In this document: piece by piece, positions 16,582-25,835 of the stretch
How positions within the stretch are numbered: position 1 is the stretch's first letter
How the letters are laid out: each line of letters opens with the position of its first letter
From: Clostridium sp. AM34-11AC
GTDB lineage: Bacteria; Bacillota; Clostridia; Lachnospirales; Lachnospiraceae
Direction: 5' to 3'
NCBI RefSeq assembly: GCF_003435375.1
Contig: NZ_QWGL01000001.1
Span: 310,001-374,000 of the forward strand
Length of the DNA stretch: 64,000 bases
Position numbers and translations under genes: made by a program
The notes under the pieces: generated by a model
Database searches by the model: none
Seen by the model: the letters and a program-made list of their open reading frames with translations, nothing else
Told to the model about the DNA's origin: nothing

Positions 16582-17271
16582 TTAAGCATCCTCATTCTTC
16601 TCGATCAGACGCATCCCCGCTGTTTCCGTCACCGGCAGAGAGAAGACGATCGCCCCCGCCTTGCTTCCGATCCCGGCTTCCTTCATGATGCTCTGCATGA
16701 TGCCGTTTTTATCCTTTGTCTTCGTGACCATAAAGATCATCTCTTTCTCCTGAGCAAGGGAAACGCCTAAAAACTTTTCCGCCTTCTCCATTCCCGTTCC
16801 CTTCGCATGGATCACGGTTCCGCCGGTAGCGTTGGCCTTTCGCGCCGCGTCCATGATCACATCCGTATAGCCCTGATTTGCGATCACCACAAGAAGCTCG
16901 TAGTCTGTTCTTTTCAAGCTGCTTTCCTCCTCTTTCTCAAATCCACGGTCCTCAGTCAAAAAGCGAAGCTGCCGCTTTCCGCCGATGCTGCTCAGGGGAG
17001 TCACAAAGGCGATCCCCGTTCCCGGAATATCGATCTTGATCTCCTGTTCCAGGCCCTTTTTTACCTTTTTCCATTCTGCCGCCGTCACTACTGCAAACTG
17101 GACGGCCTTTTCCGATGCCTCTAACCCGAAGGCGTCCAACACCTCCGACGCCGCGGTTCCCCGGCCTAACGTCAGGAATGTGACGGAAATCCCATATTCT
17201 TTATAGAAGGCGAGGAATCTCCGGCTCTGGTTCCGGTCGCTGATCGTCGCCATCAAGTATAATTCGCTCAT
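16582..17271 (-). CDS. PII-like (GlnB-type) signalling protein
   Basis: 229 residues, roughly two PII-sized halves. The C-terminal half reads DYELLVVIANQGYTDVIMDA near residue 120, then ATGGTVIHAKGTGMEKAEKF and KEMIFMVTKTKDKNGIMQSI, matching the PII core (beta strands, T-loop region, GTVIHARG-type motif). The N-terminal half is a diverged equivalent. Probable role: sense a nucleotide or ion and control the membrane protein encoded immediately upstream, DUF1538; the two genes are 8 bp apart. SD TAGGAGG. Confidence 0.75.
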   Translation of the reverse strand: MSELYLMATISDRNQSRRFLAFYKEYGISVTFLTLGRGTAASEVLDAFGLEASEKAVQFAVVTAAEWKKVKKGLEQEIKIDIPGTGIAFVTPLSSIGGKRQLRFLTEDRGFEKEEESSLKRTDYELLVVIANQGYTDVIMDAARKANATGGTVIHAKGTGMEKAEKFLGVSLAQEKEMIFMVTKTKDKNGIMQSIMKEAGIGSKAGAIVFSLPVTETAGMRLIEKNEDA

Positions 17272-17279
17272 AAAACCTC

Positions 17280-18863
17280 CTACAATTCAATAATCGCGTC
17301 ATCATCCAGCAGCTCAAACGCCGCGTATGCCCCGGACTGTCCATGAGCTGCGGACATTCCTTCCTGCACTCCGCGCTTCGCTCTTATCCTCGAAGCCAGA
17401 CCCATGACCTGGATCGTGATAAGCGGTGTCATGGCAACCATCGCGACCACACCGAAGGCATCTGTGACGATGTTTCCTCCAAGAGCGGAGCAGGCTCCCT
17501 GTGCCATCGGAAGCAGAAACGCTGCCGTCATCGGTCCCGATGCCACGCCGCCGGAGTCGAAGGCGATCGCGGTGTAGATCTTCGGCACAAAAAACGAGAT
17601 TCCCAACGCGATCGCGTATCCCGGAATGAGAAACCACAGAATCGAGATCCCTGTGAGTACCCGCACCATCGCAAGTCCGAGAGAAACCGCAACACCCAGG
17701 GAAAGTCCCATTCCCATGGCCTTCGAGGAGATTGCTCCGTCCGTGATCTCCTCAACCTGTTTGTTGAGAACATACACGGCCGGCTCTGCCTTTACGATGA
17801 AGTATCCCATGATCATTGCGATGGGAACAAGGAACAGCGGGTGGGCGGACTTCGCAAGCACCTGTCCGAGATAATTTCCCGCCGGCATGAAGCCCACGTT
17901 CACTCCCGTAAGAAAAAGTACCAGCCCCGCGTATGTATAGGCGAGACCGATTGCGATCTTCTTTAATTTTCTTGTTGTTAATTTTAACATGAAAATCTGG
18001 AAAATCATGAAAAATAAGATAATAGGCAGTAAGGAAACCGCGATCTCCTTCATGTAGGCCGGAAGTTCCCTTGCAAAGAGCAGGAACAGTTCTTTTGAAT
18101 CACCGATCTCCGGAATCACCGGCGGTGTGTAGGAGCTGCTGTCCGCCTTGAAGATCATGCTTAAGATCATGACTGCGAGGATCGGTCCGATGGAGCAGAG
18201 CGCCACAAGACCGAAGCTGTCGTCCGCCGCGTGGCGGTCGCTTCGCGTTGCAGAGATTCCGACACCGAGTGCCATGATAAACGGCACCGTCATCGGTCCC
18301 GTCGTAACGCCGCCGGAGTCAAAGGCCACACTTAAAAAATCCTTCGGCACGAACATCGCCAGTGCAAACACCACGCCGTAAAAGGCAAGCAGCAACGGCG
18401 GAAGTGCCACGGAGAACAGCATTCGCAGCAATGCCACGACAAGAAATGCGCCGACTCCGCATGCAACGGACAAGATCAGCGTCATGTTCGGCACAGCCGG
18501 AACCTGATTCGCCAGAACCTGAAGATCCGGCTCCGAGATCGTAATGATGAAGCCTAAGAGAAAGGACAGCCCGATCACCACCGGAAGCTTCCGGCTCTTC
18601 GTCAGGCACGTTCCCACTCGCTCGCCCATCGGTGACATGGCAAGCTCTGCGCCAAGTGTAAAAAGCATCATTCCCGCGAGCAAAAGGACTGCTCCTAAAA
18701 GGAAACAGAGCAGGATGCTGGAGGAGATGGGCGCGATCACAAAGCAGAGTACCAGCACGATCGCAATGATCGGCAGTACCGCCTGCAGCGCCTCATTCCA
18801 CTTCTCCCGCAGTTTTTTTGTCATTCCCAAATTTTCACTCTCCTGTGTTTGTGAGACGGACAT
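17280..18863 (-). CDS. DUF1538 membrane protein (putative transporter, tandem domains)
   Basis: 527 residues, about twelve to fourteen membrane helices. An internal duplication is obvious: AFDSGGVTTGPMTVPF in the first half (near residue 185) and AFDSGGVASGPMTAAF in the second (near 435), each preceded by LAMxxPK- or FFVPK-type segments. The family is a presumed ion or metabolite transporter of unknown substrate. It is transcribed ahead of the PII-like gene, which suggests regulation comparable to AmtB-GlnK pairs; that is inference. Only a moderate SD (GGAGCTTAG) precedes the ATG. Confidence 0.85.
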   Translation of the reverse strand: MSVSQTQESENLGMTKKLREKWNEALQAVLPIIAIVLVLCFVIAPISSSILLCFLLGAVLLLAGMMLFTLGAELAMSPMGERVGTCLTKSRKLPVVIGLSFLLGFIITISEPDLQVLANQVPAVPNMTLILSVACGVGAFLVVALLRMLFSVALPPLLLAFYGVVFALAMFVPKDFLSVAFDSGGVTTGPMTVPFIMALGVGISATRSDRHAADDSFGLVALCSIGPILAVMILSMIFKADSSSYTPPVIPEIGDSKELFLLFARELPAYMKEIAVSLLPIILFFMIFQIFMLKLTTRKLKKIAIGLAYTYAGLVLFLTGVNVGFMPAGNYLGQVLAKSAHPLFLVPIAMIMGYFIVKAEPAVYVLNKQVEEITDGAISSKAMGMGLSLGVAVSLGLAMVRVLTGISILWFLIPGYAIALGISFFVPKIYTAIAFDSGGVASGPMTAAFLLPMAQGACSALGGNIVTDAFGVVAMVAMTPLITIQVMGLASRIRAKRGVQEGMSAAHGQSGAYAAFELLDDDAIIEL

Positions 18864-18941
18864 TCTAAGCTCCGTCCGGTTACTTGGTTTTTTTCCACAT
18901 TCGTGTTCTCTCCGCCAGGTATTTCACGAACAGGGGATGCC

Positions 18942-18982
18942 GTTACAGGATCTGTGGGCTTGCAGCGCCACGATCCTGTAAC
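18942..18982. repeat. Palindrome with GTTACAG/CTGTAAC ends
   Basis: GTTACAGGATC and GATCCTGTAAC, an 11-bp inverted repeat with a 19-nt loop, in the DUF1538 leader. The ends resemble the first hairpin of repeat family A. Confidence 0.7.
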
Positions 18983-18997
18983 CGGCGAATTATGTTT

Positions 18998-19006
18998 AGT
19001 ATAACA
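18998..19006 (-). promoter_or_regulatory. Extended -10 promoter of the DUF1538-PII operon
   Basis: TGTTATACT on the minus strand (TGn-TATACT). No good -35 is visible. Confidence 0.5.
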
Positions 19007-19085
19007 TGGGAATTGTGAGAAAAGTATGTTTTGAGAGGTTAAGATTCCGCTAAAAAAAGGCGGCTTTGTTCAGATAATTTACTAT

Positions 19086-19135
19086 AAAAAAGATATCAGG
19101 CGGTTAAACAGCCCGGAGCTTTCCCTGCCCGCCTG
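19086..19135 (-). terminator. Terminator after the YfcC-type carrier
   Basis: CAGGCGG/CCGCCTG outer stem with inner pairing (GCAG/CTGT) followed shortly by TTTTTT on the minus strand. Confidence 0.65.
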
Positions 19136-19148
19136 CTCACAGGGAACA

Positions 19149-20567
19149 TCAATAAACGTAAACCGACAATGCTATAAAAAATACCTGTAGGATCGTCATG
19201 ATCAAAAACAGAGGTGTAATAAATTTATACCATCGCTCAAGCGGGATTCCCATCAGACCGCATTCCAATGAACAGTTCGTTGGCCAGAACATGTCCGAAA
19301 AGCCGTCACCAAAACAATATGCCAATACCGCTGTCTGGCGGCTTACGCCTACAATGTCAGCTACAGGTGCTATAATTGGCATAGTGATCGTAGCCTGACT
19401 GGAAGAACCATTAATGAAAATATTAATGATGCTCTGTAAAAACAACATTCCAATAGCAGAAATGACGGGATTCCCGATATCCAGAAGAGAAGAAAGGTAG
19501 TAAACTATTGTATCGGAAATAAGTGCTTCTTTCATGACAATAAGAATACCCCGGGTAAATCCAATCACAAGGATCGAGGATACTACGCTCTTAGTTGACT
19601 CAATAAAAGTAAGACAGATCTCATTCAGACTGCTTCCTCCCACGACTCCCGCCACTACCATCATTGCTAAAAATAATGAAGATATCTCATCGATATACCA
19701 TCCAAGCATGCTCGTTCCGTAAAGCAGGATCCCTATCGTAGCAAAAAACAAAATCGTACACAATTTGCGGCGAAATGTAAAGTTCACCTCTTTATCATAC
19801 TGCTTTTTGTCCGATTGTTCCACTTCATCACAACCATATAAAACTGAAAGTTCAGGATTCTGCTTTACTTTTCTGGCATAGCGCATCACATACCAAATAG
19901 ATACCATTTCAAATACTGCAAAAATCACGGCGCGATAGGCAACACCGGAATTCAGCGGTACATCAGCGATGGTCTGGGCAATTCCTACTGAAAACGGATT
20001 TGTCATAGCTGCCGCAAATCCGGTAGCTACGCCAATATAAACAACGGCACCTCCTACAAGATTGTCATAGCCTAATGCCAGCATTATGCTTGCAAACAAC
20101 GGCACAAGACCATAGGTTTCTTCAAATATACCCAATGTTGATCCGAGCAGGCCAAACAACAGCATTCCCACAGGTATCAACAATTCGGTACGTTTCCCCA
20201 TTAATTTAAGCAGCGCAGACACCGCAGCATCCAGTGTGCCGTTGTCTTTCAATACATAAACAAAGCCATATGCAAAAACAATAAGAAACAAGATATCTGC
20301 AGCACTTACATAGCCACGAGACACCGAAAGAAAAATATCAAAGAAGTCTGGGCGGTTTCCTTCAACAAAATGGAAACTGTCAGGTAATACGATCGTTTTT
20401 CCATTCGCAGGATCAATTACCCGATCATATTCTCCTCCGGGAATGATATACGTCAATCCTACTACGACCAGTAAAATAATCGTTAAAATTACATATGTAT
20501 GAGGTAATTTCCACCCGATAAATGACTTTTTACACTTTTCAGTCAAGTTCCTTTGTTTTTTTAACAT
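19149..20567 (-). CDS. YfcC-family carrier (DcuC/AbgT-like ion-coupled transporter), copy 1
   Basis: 472 residues with about twelve membrane helices. Typical YfcC blocks: LPHTYVILTIILLVVVGLTY, IIPGGEYDRV, STLGIFEETYGLVPLF near residue 145, and DMFWPTNCSLECGLMGIPLE near 430. Relatives are annotated as C4-dicarboxylate or basic amino acid/peptide carriers; the substrate is not determinable. Overlaps the amidohydrolase stop by 7 bp with its SD (AAGGA) inside that gene, so expression is coupled. Base composition is lower in GC than the neighbouring core genes. Confidence 0.88.
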   Translation of the reverse strand: MLKKQRNLTEKCKKSFIGWKLPHTYVILTIILLVVVGLTYIIPGGEYDRVIDPANGKTIVLPDSFHFVEGNRPDFFDIFLSVSRGYVSAADILFLIVFAYGFVYVLKDNGTLDAAVSALLKLMGKRTELLIPVGMLLFGLLGSTLGIFEETYGLVPLFASIMLALGYDNLVGGAVVYIGVATGFAAAMTNPFSVGIAQTIADVPLNSGVAYRAVIFAVFEMVSIWYVMRYARKVKQNPELSVLYGCDEVEQSDKKQYDKEVNFTFRRKLCTILFFATIGILLYGTSMLGWYIDEISSLFLAMMVVAGVVGGSSLNEICLTFIESTKSVVSSILVIGFTRGILIVMKEALISDTIVYYLSSLLDIGNPVISAIGMLFLQSIINIFINGSSSQATITMPIIAPVADIVGVSRQTAVLAYCFGDGFSDMFWPTNCSLECGLMGIPLERWYKFITPLFLIMTILQVFFIALSVYVY

Positions 20568-21694
20568 TCCTGTTTTCCTTCAATAAAAACATGTTCTGCT
20601 TTCGCATGAATATCAAATGGATGATGACTCCAGATAACGAGATCCGCATCTTTTCCGCTGACAAGCGCACCTTTTCGATCATCGATACCCAAAATCTCTG
20701 CAGGATATGATGTTACTGCGCGCAATGCTTCCGCATCATCCATGCCAAAGCGAACAGCCATAGCAGCATAAATAGGCAAATAATACAGCGGTGTTACATC
20801 ATGATCGGCAGTGATGCAGACTTTAACACCTGCCCTATTGAGGATGCCGGCAGTCTCAAAGCTCTTATTCCAAACCTCCTGCTTGCTGCACGGGTTCATG
20901 CTTGGACCGACAATCGCAGGAAAACCGCTGGCTGCTATATGTTCAGCAATGTCAATCCCATCCGTGCAATGAACTATAACAATCCTGATATCGTACTCCT
21001 TGGCAATACGGATCGCTGTACAGATATCATCTGAACGGTGAGCGTGAATATGCAACGGTATTTCTTTCCTCAGAACCATAGCCATATTTTCCTTGCCGGG
21101 ATCGCATCGGAAATGATCACCATTCTTTTCCGCTTCTTCCTTCTCAAAAAGATATTCCTTCGTATCTTCCAGACACTTACGTAAGTGATAAGCAGTACCC
21201 ATGCGTGAGGCGAATCCATGCTTAGCTGCCTTCGGGTTTTCTCCAAGGCTGCCTTTCACAGCAGCCTTGCGGGTCACGATCATCTCATCTGCAATCTTAC
21301 CCGTTAACCGGATAACCGAAGCAACACCTCCGATAACACCATCACTGCCCGGACAAACACAGGCACAGGTCACTCCTGCCCGGACAGATCGTTCCACCGC
21401 TCTGTCAAAAGGATACAGACCGTCCAGCACTTCTAACTGAGGGGTAATCGCATCCGAGTAATCGCAACAATCATCACCCACTTCTCCCATACCTTCTTCG
21501 CTGATACAAATATGACTGTGAGCATCAATGAAACCTGGCGTTATATATTTTCCCGCCGCATCTATCACTTCTTCATTTTCTTTTGGAGAAATATTGAAAT
21601 CCACTTCCGTTATTTTCGTATTTTCGATACGAATATCCAATTTTTCAAAATCATTTGTACAAGTAGTAAACAAATATCCGTTTTTAATAAGCAT
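20561..21694 (-). CDS. Amidohydrolase-superfamily enzyme (imidazolonepropionase/isoaspartyl-dipeptidase-like)
   Basis: 377 residues. Metal-site motif PGFIDAHSHICISEEGMGEV near residue 55, HIHAHRSDDICTAI near 215 and VHCTDGIDIAEH near 243, then ADHDVTPLYYLP near 295, the usual HxH...H...H...D set. C-terminal GALVSGKDADLVIWSHHPFD is the amidohydrolase closing beta-sandwich. It probably hydrolyses an amide or cyclic amide imported by the flanking YfcC carriers. Several Cys residues (CACVCPGSDG) are unusual. The gene sits between two YfcC genes in one orientation. Confidence 0.85.
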   Translation of the reverse strand: MLIKNGYLFTTCTNDFEKLDIRIENTKITEVDFNISPKENEEVIDAAGKYITPGFIDAHSHICISEEGMGEVGDDCCDYSDAITPQLEVLDGLYPFDRAVERSVRAGVTCACVCPGSDGVIGGVASVIRLTGKIADEMIVTRKAAVKGSLGENPKAAKHGFASRMGTAYHLRKCLEDTKEYLFEKEEAEKNGDHFRCDPGKENMAMVLRKEIPLHIHAHRSDDICTAIRIAKEYDIRIVIVHCTDGIDIAEHIAASGFPAIVGPSMNPCSKQEVWNKSFETAGILNRAGVKVCITADHDVTPLYYLPIYAAMAVRFGMDDAEALRAVTSYPAEILGIDDRKGALVSGKDADLVIWSHHPFDIHAKAEHVFIEGKQEC

Positions 21695-21752
21695 CCGTGC
21701 TACCTCTAAATATAATATTTTTTATTCCTATATATGGGATATATGGGATCTG

Positions 21753-23153
21753 TTAATAACCAATCATTACAGCAGCCGTCATAAATACAAACTCCATAAT
21801 AAACAGGATGCCAAACAACGGTGTAATAAATTTATACCATTTGTTAATCGGCACTCCCATCAGACCACAACAAAGAGCGCAGGAAGTCGGCCAGAATATA
21901 TCTGCGAAGCTGTGTCCCAACTGGTATGCCAATACGGCAATTGAACGGCTCATACCAACCAGCTCGGCTGTTGGTGCCAAAATCGGCATTGTAATCGTTG
22001 CCGCACTTGTTGAACCATTGATAAAGAGTTTTACAATGTTCTCAATTATGATCATTCCGTAGGCAGAGAGGTATGTACTTGTATTTTTAAGCAGGCTCAC
22101 CAGGCCGTATACGATCGTATCTGTGATCATGCCCTCTTTCATTAAAATCAAGATTCCTCTGGTAAATCCGACAATTAACATAGAAGAAACCATGCTCTTA
22201 GTAGACTCAATAAATGTCTTACAGATCTCAGTTGCAGAATAACCGCTGATAATACCTGCAACCACCATTGCCATTAAGAAAAATGCTGATATTTCATCTA
22301 CATACCAGCCCAGATTCAAAATAGCATAGAATAAAAATATAATGACTCCAAAGAAAAGGACTAAACATAACCCCTGACGGATATTCATAGATGCTGTCTG
22401 TAATTCATTCAAAGATTTTGCCTTGACTGCATCCAGCTCAGTGCCATAAACCACAGATTTGGTCGGATTTTTTTTGACTTTGCGGGCATAGTACATCACA
22501 TAAGCAATGGCAATGATCTCTGTGACAGCAAAAATGAGCCAGCGGAATCCCATGCCTGAGTAAAGTTCAACACCTGCAATATCCTGTGCAATAGCGATGG
22601 TATAAGGATTCGTGGTGCCTGCGGCATATCCGATCGATACGCCCAAAAAGATAACTGCGCCACCTACGACAGCATCATAACCCAGGGCAACAAAGATTCC
22701 TACGAAAACCGGAAACAGTCCATAGACTTCCTCATAAATACCCATAGTAGATGCCATTAAACCAAGAATCAGCATTGTGATCGGAATCAATAGCTGGACA
22801 CAATTGCCAATCTTCCGTACTAAAGTTCCCAGCGCAGCATCCATCGTTCCATTTTTGGTTAAAACATAAACAAAACCATACGCAAAAATAATGAGGAACA
22901 TAATATCAGCAGCGTCCACATAACCAGCTTCCAGAGCCTGAAACAGACCAAACAGCCCCGGCGCCTCAGCATCTACATACGCGTAAGAGTCAGGCACAAC
23001 GACCATCTTTCCTGTAACCGCATCCTCTACACGCTCATAAGATCCGGCAGGAATGATGTGTGTAAGAATCAGCACGATGAACATAATAGTGACAAGTATC
23101 ACATATGTATGCGGCATCTTAAAGTTTTTGATCCTTTCCTTTAAAGTTCTCAT
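21753..23153 (-). CDS. YfcC-family carrier, copy 2
   Basis: 466 residues, clearly paralogous to the carrier at 19149 (shared MPHTYVILVTIMFIVLILTH, STMGIYEEVYGLFPVF, DIFWPTSCALCCGLMGVPIN). About twelve helices. First gene of the carrier-amidohydrolase-carrier operon, with SD AAGGAGG 7 nt from the ATG and a MerR-type promoter upstream. Two similar carriers around one hydrolase suggest import of a substrate and exchange or export of a product, but this is inference. Confidence 0.9.
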   Translation of the reverse strand: MRTLKERIKNFKMPHTYVILVTIMFIVLILTHIIPAGSYERVEDAVTGKMVVVPDSYAYVDAEAPGLFGLFQALEAGYVDAADIMFLIIFAYGFVYVLTKNGTMDAALGTLVRKIGNCVQLLIPITMLILGLMASTMGIYEEVYGLFPVFVGIFVALGYDAVVGGAVIFLGVSIGYAAGTTNPYTIAIAQDIAGVELYSGMGFRWLIFAVTEIIAIAYVMYYARKVKKNPTKSVVYGTELDAVKAKSLNELQTASMNIRQGLCLVLFFGVIIFLFYAILNLGWYVDEISAFFLMAMVVAGIISGYSATEICKTFIESTKSMVSSMLIVGFTRGILILMKEGMITDTIVYGLVSLLKNTSTYLSAYGMIIIENIVKLFINGSTSAATITMPILAPTAELVGMSRSIAVLAYQLGHSFADIFWPTSCALCCGLMGVPINKWYKFITPLFGILFIMEFVFMTAAVMIGY

Positions 23154-23274
23154 AAGTACCTCCTTAGTTTATAATCTTTGTAGCAACACTGCATGTTTTC
23201 TGAATGCTTATCCATCACCTTGCAGCACCACACTATAATACACATTCAGTCCCTTCAGCATTGCCTTTTCTTAT

Positions 23275-23305
23275 ATTTAAATCCTTAAAGTTACTTGAAT
23301 GTCAA
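23275..23305 (-). promoter_or_regulatory. MerR-type promoter of the YfcC operon
   Basis: TTGACA (23305-23300) and TTAAAT (23280-23275) on the minus strand with a 19-bp spacer, the over-long spacing typical of MerR-activated promoters. Confidence 0.55.
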
Positions 23306-23323
23306 GTGTGAAATTGTTATAAT
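23293..23323 (+). promoter_or_regulatory. merR promoter with overlapping palindrome
   Basis: TTGAAT (23295-23300), 17-bp spacer, TATAAT (23318-23323). The -35 is covered by ACTTGA-ATG-TCAAGT (23293-23307), which also covers the divergent TTGACA: a plausible operator for the regulator. Confidence 0.6.
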
Positions 23324-23372
23324 AATAATAGTTGCTTTTTGATCATTATCCACATTCACCGGAGTTCTAAAA

Positions 23373-24167
23373 ATGGGCAAAAAAAATCTTACCATCGGAG
23401 AAATATCCGAAATATTGAACATTACCCCTTCAACTCTTCGTTTTTGGGAAAAGGAGAACCTCTTTCATGTCAGCAAAAAGAGTAATCACTACCGAACCTA
23501 TACCAATACGGATTTAATCGACATAGCTGATATCCTGTATTATCGGAATCTTGGAGTACCGGTTAAAGACATCCGTGCATTTTCTTCTCTGGAATTATCT
23601 GAATATGATCAGTTTCTGGAAAATCAGGAACGGGAACTCAACAAAAAGATTGAAGAATATCAACAGATGCTGCTAAGATCGCAAAGTCTGAAGAGGAACT
23701 ATTATCGGTTGCTGAGACTGCTCGTCAATCCCTTTATCCTTGAGACTCCGGACTTTCATCACGTCATCTCGTGGGATTTCCGTGAAAAAGAACGGATCCG
23801 GCAATACGTATCCGATCCTTCATATTACGTCTGGTGTAAAGATACCAACTCAGAAATTTCTGGACGTAAAGGACTCATTGTATCTGAAAACAGTTCTTAT
23901 TCCCGCTCGGATCTCATATGGGAAAACAGACCCGGCAGCCGCTACATCAGCTTTCCCGTCAAAGCCATGATTGAAAATGATTATTCCGGACTTGAAGCGC
24001 CAAAGATCGTAGGTGAAGTACAGCGCCATACCACTACCGGTTATTTAATTACTCGTCACCTCTTAAACTGCAAGATCAATGGCGAAAATGTCGAATATCT
24101 GCAGGCTTATCTTGAAATCACTGGAGCGTGGGATGATTCATTTACAAAAAGATTAATGTTAGATTAA
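23373..24167 (+). CDS. MerR-family transcriptional regulator with C-terminal effector domain
   Basis: 264 residues. The N-terminal winged helix reads LTIGEISEILNITPSTLRFW (residues 5-24), followed by HYRTYTNTDLIDIADILYYR and a coiled coil (residues 85-115). The C-terminal ~150 residues resemble a ligand-binding (GyrI-like) domain. Divergent from the YfcC-amidohydrolase operon and most likely its activator. Same AT-richer composition as that operon, so the four genes probably move as a unit. Confidence 0.88.
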   Translation: MGKKNLTIGEISEILNITPSTLRFWEKENLFHVSKKSNHYRTYTNTDLIDIADILYYRNLGVPVKDIRAFSSLELSEYDQFLENQERELNKKIEEYQQMLLRSQSLKRNYYRLLRLLVNPFILETPDFHHVISWDFREKERIRQYVSDPSYYVWCKDTNSEISGRKGLIVSENSSYSRSDLIWENRPGSRYISFPVKAMIENDYSGLEAPKIVGEVQRHTTTGYLITRHLLNCKINGENVEYLQAYLEITGAWDDSFTKRLMLD

Positions 24168-24370
24168 TGTTTTGGTGAATATATCCTGTTTAGACAAATG
24201 AAATTATGCATGATTTTTCACAAAAAACACTCTTTAGATTTGTAAAATAACTCCCTTTTCGGAATTGTGTACCCATGGGAAATGAGTTTATAAATATACA
24301 ATGCAAACAGCAGACATCTATTTTACAATCAAATATATAAAAACTAGTATTTATAGGGGGGTAAATCAGC

Positions 24371-24583
24371 ATGAAATGTCCATATCGTGGTGAAGAAATG
24401 ATGAGAGGATACCTGATGAGCTCACGAGACATTACTTTTACAATTGATAATCAGACAAAAGTTTTTCATACAAAAAAATCGGACGATTTGGAATTGAGTA
24501 AAAGTTCAGGAGGAATCCCTCATTGTGAAGCTTATCGTTGTAGTAGTTGTAAAAAGATTTTGATTGATTATGCAAATAGATAA
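24371..24583 (+). CDS. Small zinc-ribbon-like protein (DUF6487 type) lacking one Cys
   Basis: 70 residues. The usual pattern is CPYCG at the start and CxxCKK near the end. Here the start is MKCPYRGEEMMRGYLMSS, so the second Cys of the first pair is Arg, while RCSSCKKILIDYA keeps the second pair. Metal binding may be impaired. SD GGGGGG at 9-10 nt. First gene of the AT-rich island. Confidence 0.6.
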   Translation: MKCPYRGEEMMRGYLMSSRDITFTIDNQTKVFHTKKSDDLELSKSSGGIPHCEAYRCSSCKKILIDYANR

Positions 24584-24660
24584 CTTCCAATCTTTCGGTG
24601 AGATTGAAACTCAGCGACAACTCGGAAGTTGTCGAACTGACACATTAGAAAGGGTTATAT
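24583..24660. repeat. Two short palindromes between island genes
   Basis: CAATCT-TTCGGTG-AGATTG and CGACAACT-CGGA-AGTTGTCG in a row. Degenerate pieces (AACTTCCAGGTTGTCGA at 25740, AACAACTCGATTGGTCGG at 26636) recur between later genes, like linkers of a rearranged gene cassette. Confidence 0.5.
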
Positions 24661-25740
24661 ATGAGTGAATTGATTAAGGCTGATAATGAATATAAAGAGT
24701 GGATTACCGGAATATCTACTGATTTTAGAAAAAGCCAAATCAGAGCTTCTATGAAGATAAATGATGAGATGCTAAGGTTTTATTGGAAGCTTGGTAAGGG
24801 TATTTCATCTATGAGTGAACAGTTCGGATATGGAATGGGATTCTATAAAACGGTGAGTGATGATTTGAAATCCATTTTGCCAGATGTGAAATCATTTTCT
24901 CCAACTAATTTGAAATATATGAGATACTTTTATGAGATGTATTCTGATGCAGTATTTTGTCCTCAGGTTGAGGATGAATTGATTGCAGATGCAAATCGTC
25001 CCCAAGTTGGGGATGATTTACAAATCATTTTTAGAATTCCATGGGGACATAACAAAATAATACTTGATAAATGCAGAGGAAATTCTGCAAAGGCATTGTT
25101 TTATATCAGAAAGACTATTGAAAACAATTGGTCAAGAAATGTTTTACTAAACTTCTTAGGAACGGATTTGTATGAACGCCAGGGCAAAGCAATAACTAAC
25201 TTTTCTAATACACTTCCGATAGAACAGAGCGATTTAGCGCAAGCAATTACGAAGGATCCATACAATTTTGATTTTTTGACTTTGCGTGAAAGGTATGATG
25301 AAAAGGAACTAAAGGATGCGCTTATAGAGAAAGTTAATAATTTTCTTATGGAGTTAGGTACTGGCTTTGCTTATATGGGCAGGGAAGTGAGAATTGAGGT
25401 AGGAGATACTGAAAAATTTATAGACATGTTATTTTACAATACTCAAAGGCATTGCTATGTAGTTGTAGAAATAAAGACAGGAAAATTTGATTCTTCCTAT
25501 GCAGGTCAATTGGGAACTTATGTTGTAGCTGTTAATCATCAGATGAAAACAGAAGCTGATAATCCTACTTTGGGACTTCTGATTTGTAAAGATATGGATA
25601 AAGTAGAAGCCCAGTATGCATTAGAATCAACTAGCCAGCCACTTGGTATTTCTAGTTATGAATTATCAAAACTTATACCAGAAGAGTTCAGAGGTAGTAT
25701 GCCTACCATTGAAGAGATTGAGGCTGAATTAAATGAATAA
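24661..25740 (+). CDS. YhcG-family PDDEXK nuclease domain protein (DUF1016)
   Basis: 359 residues. The N-terminal domain (residues 10-160) has the helical DUF1016 signature (FYWKLGKGISSMSEQFGYG-like, LKYMRYFYEMY, IPWGHNKIILDKCRG, ALFYIRKTIENNWSRNVL). The C-terminal PDDEXK core reads FIDMLFYNTQRHCYVVVEIK near residue 255-275: D-x(n)-ExK, then AGQLGTYVVAVNH. Full family length. Likely a DNA nuclease; relatives occur in defence or mobile contexts. AT-rich codon use. An internal near-repeat (CPQVEDELIADANRPQVGDD) looks like a small in-frame duplication. Confidence 0.92.
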   Translation: MSELIKADNEYKEWITGISTDFRKSQIRASMKINDEMLRFYWKLGKGISSMSEQFGYGMGFYKTVSDDLKSILPDVKSFSPTNLKYMRYFYEMYSDAVFCPQVEDELIADANRPQVGDDLQIIFRIPWGHNKIILDKCRGNSAKALFYIRKTIENNWSRNVLLNFLGTDLYERQGKAITNFSNTLPIEQSDLAQAITKDPYNFDFLTLRERYDEKELKDALIEKVNNFLMELGTGFAYMGREVRIEVGDTEKFIDMLFYNTQRHCYVVVEIKTGKFDSSYAGQLGTYVVAVNHQMKTEADNPTLGLLICKDMDKVEAQYALESTSQPLGISSYELSKLIPEEFRGSMPTIEEIEAELNE

Positions 25741-25835
25741 CTTCCAGGTTGTCGAGCTGATAACTTATATCCTCGAAAGGCAGAAGAAACAGAGCTAAAG
25801 CATTTTGGTAAAATGTTTTTTGAAGTAAGGACTCA

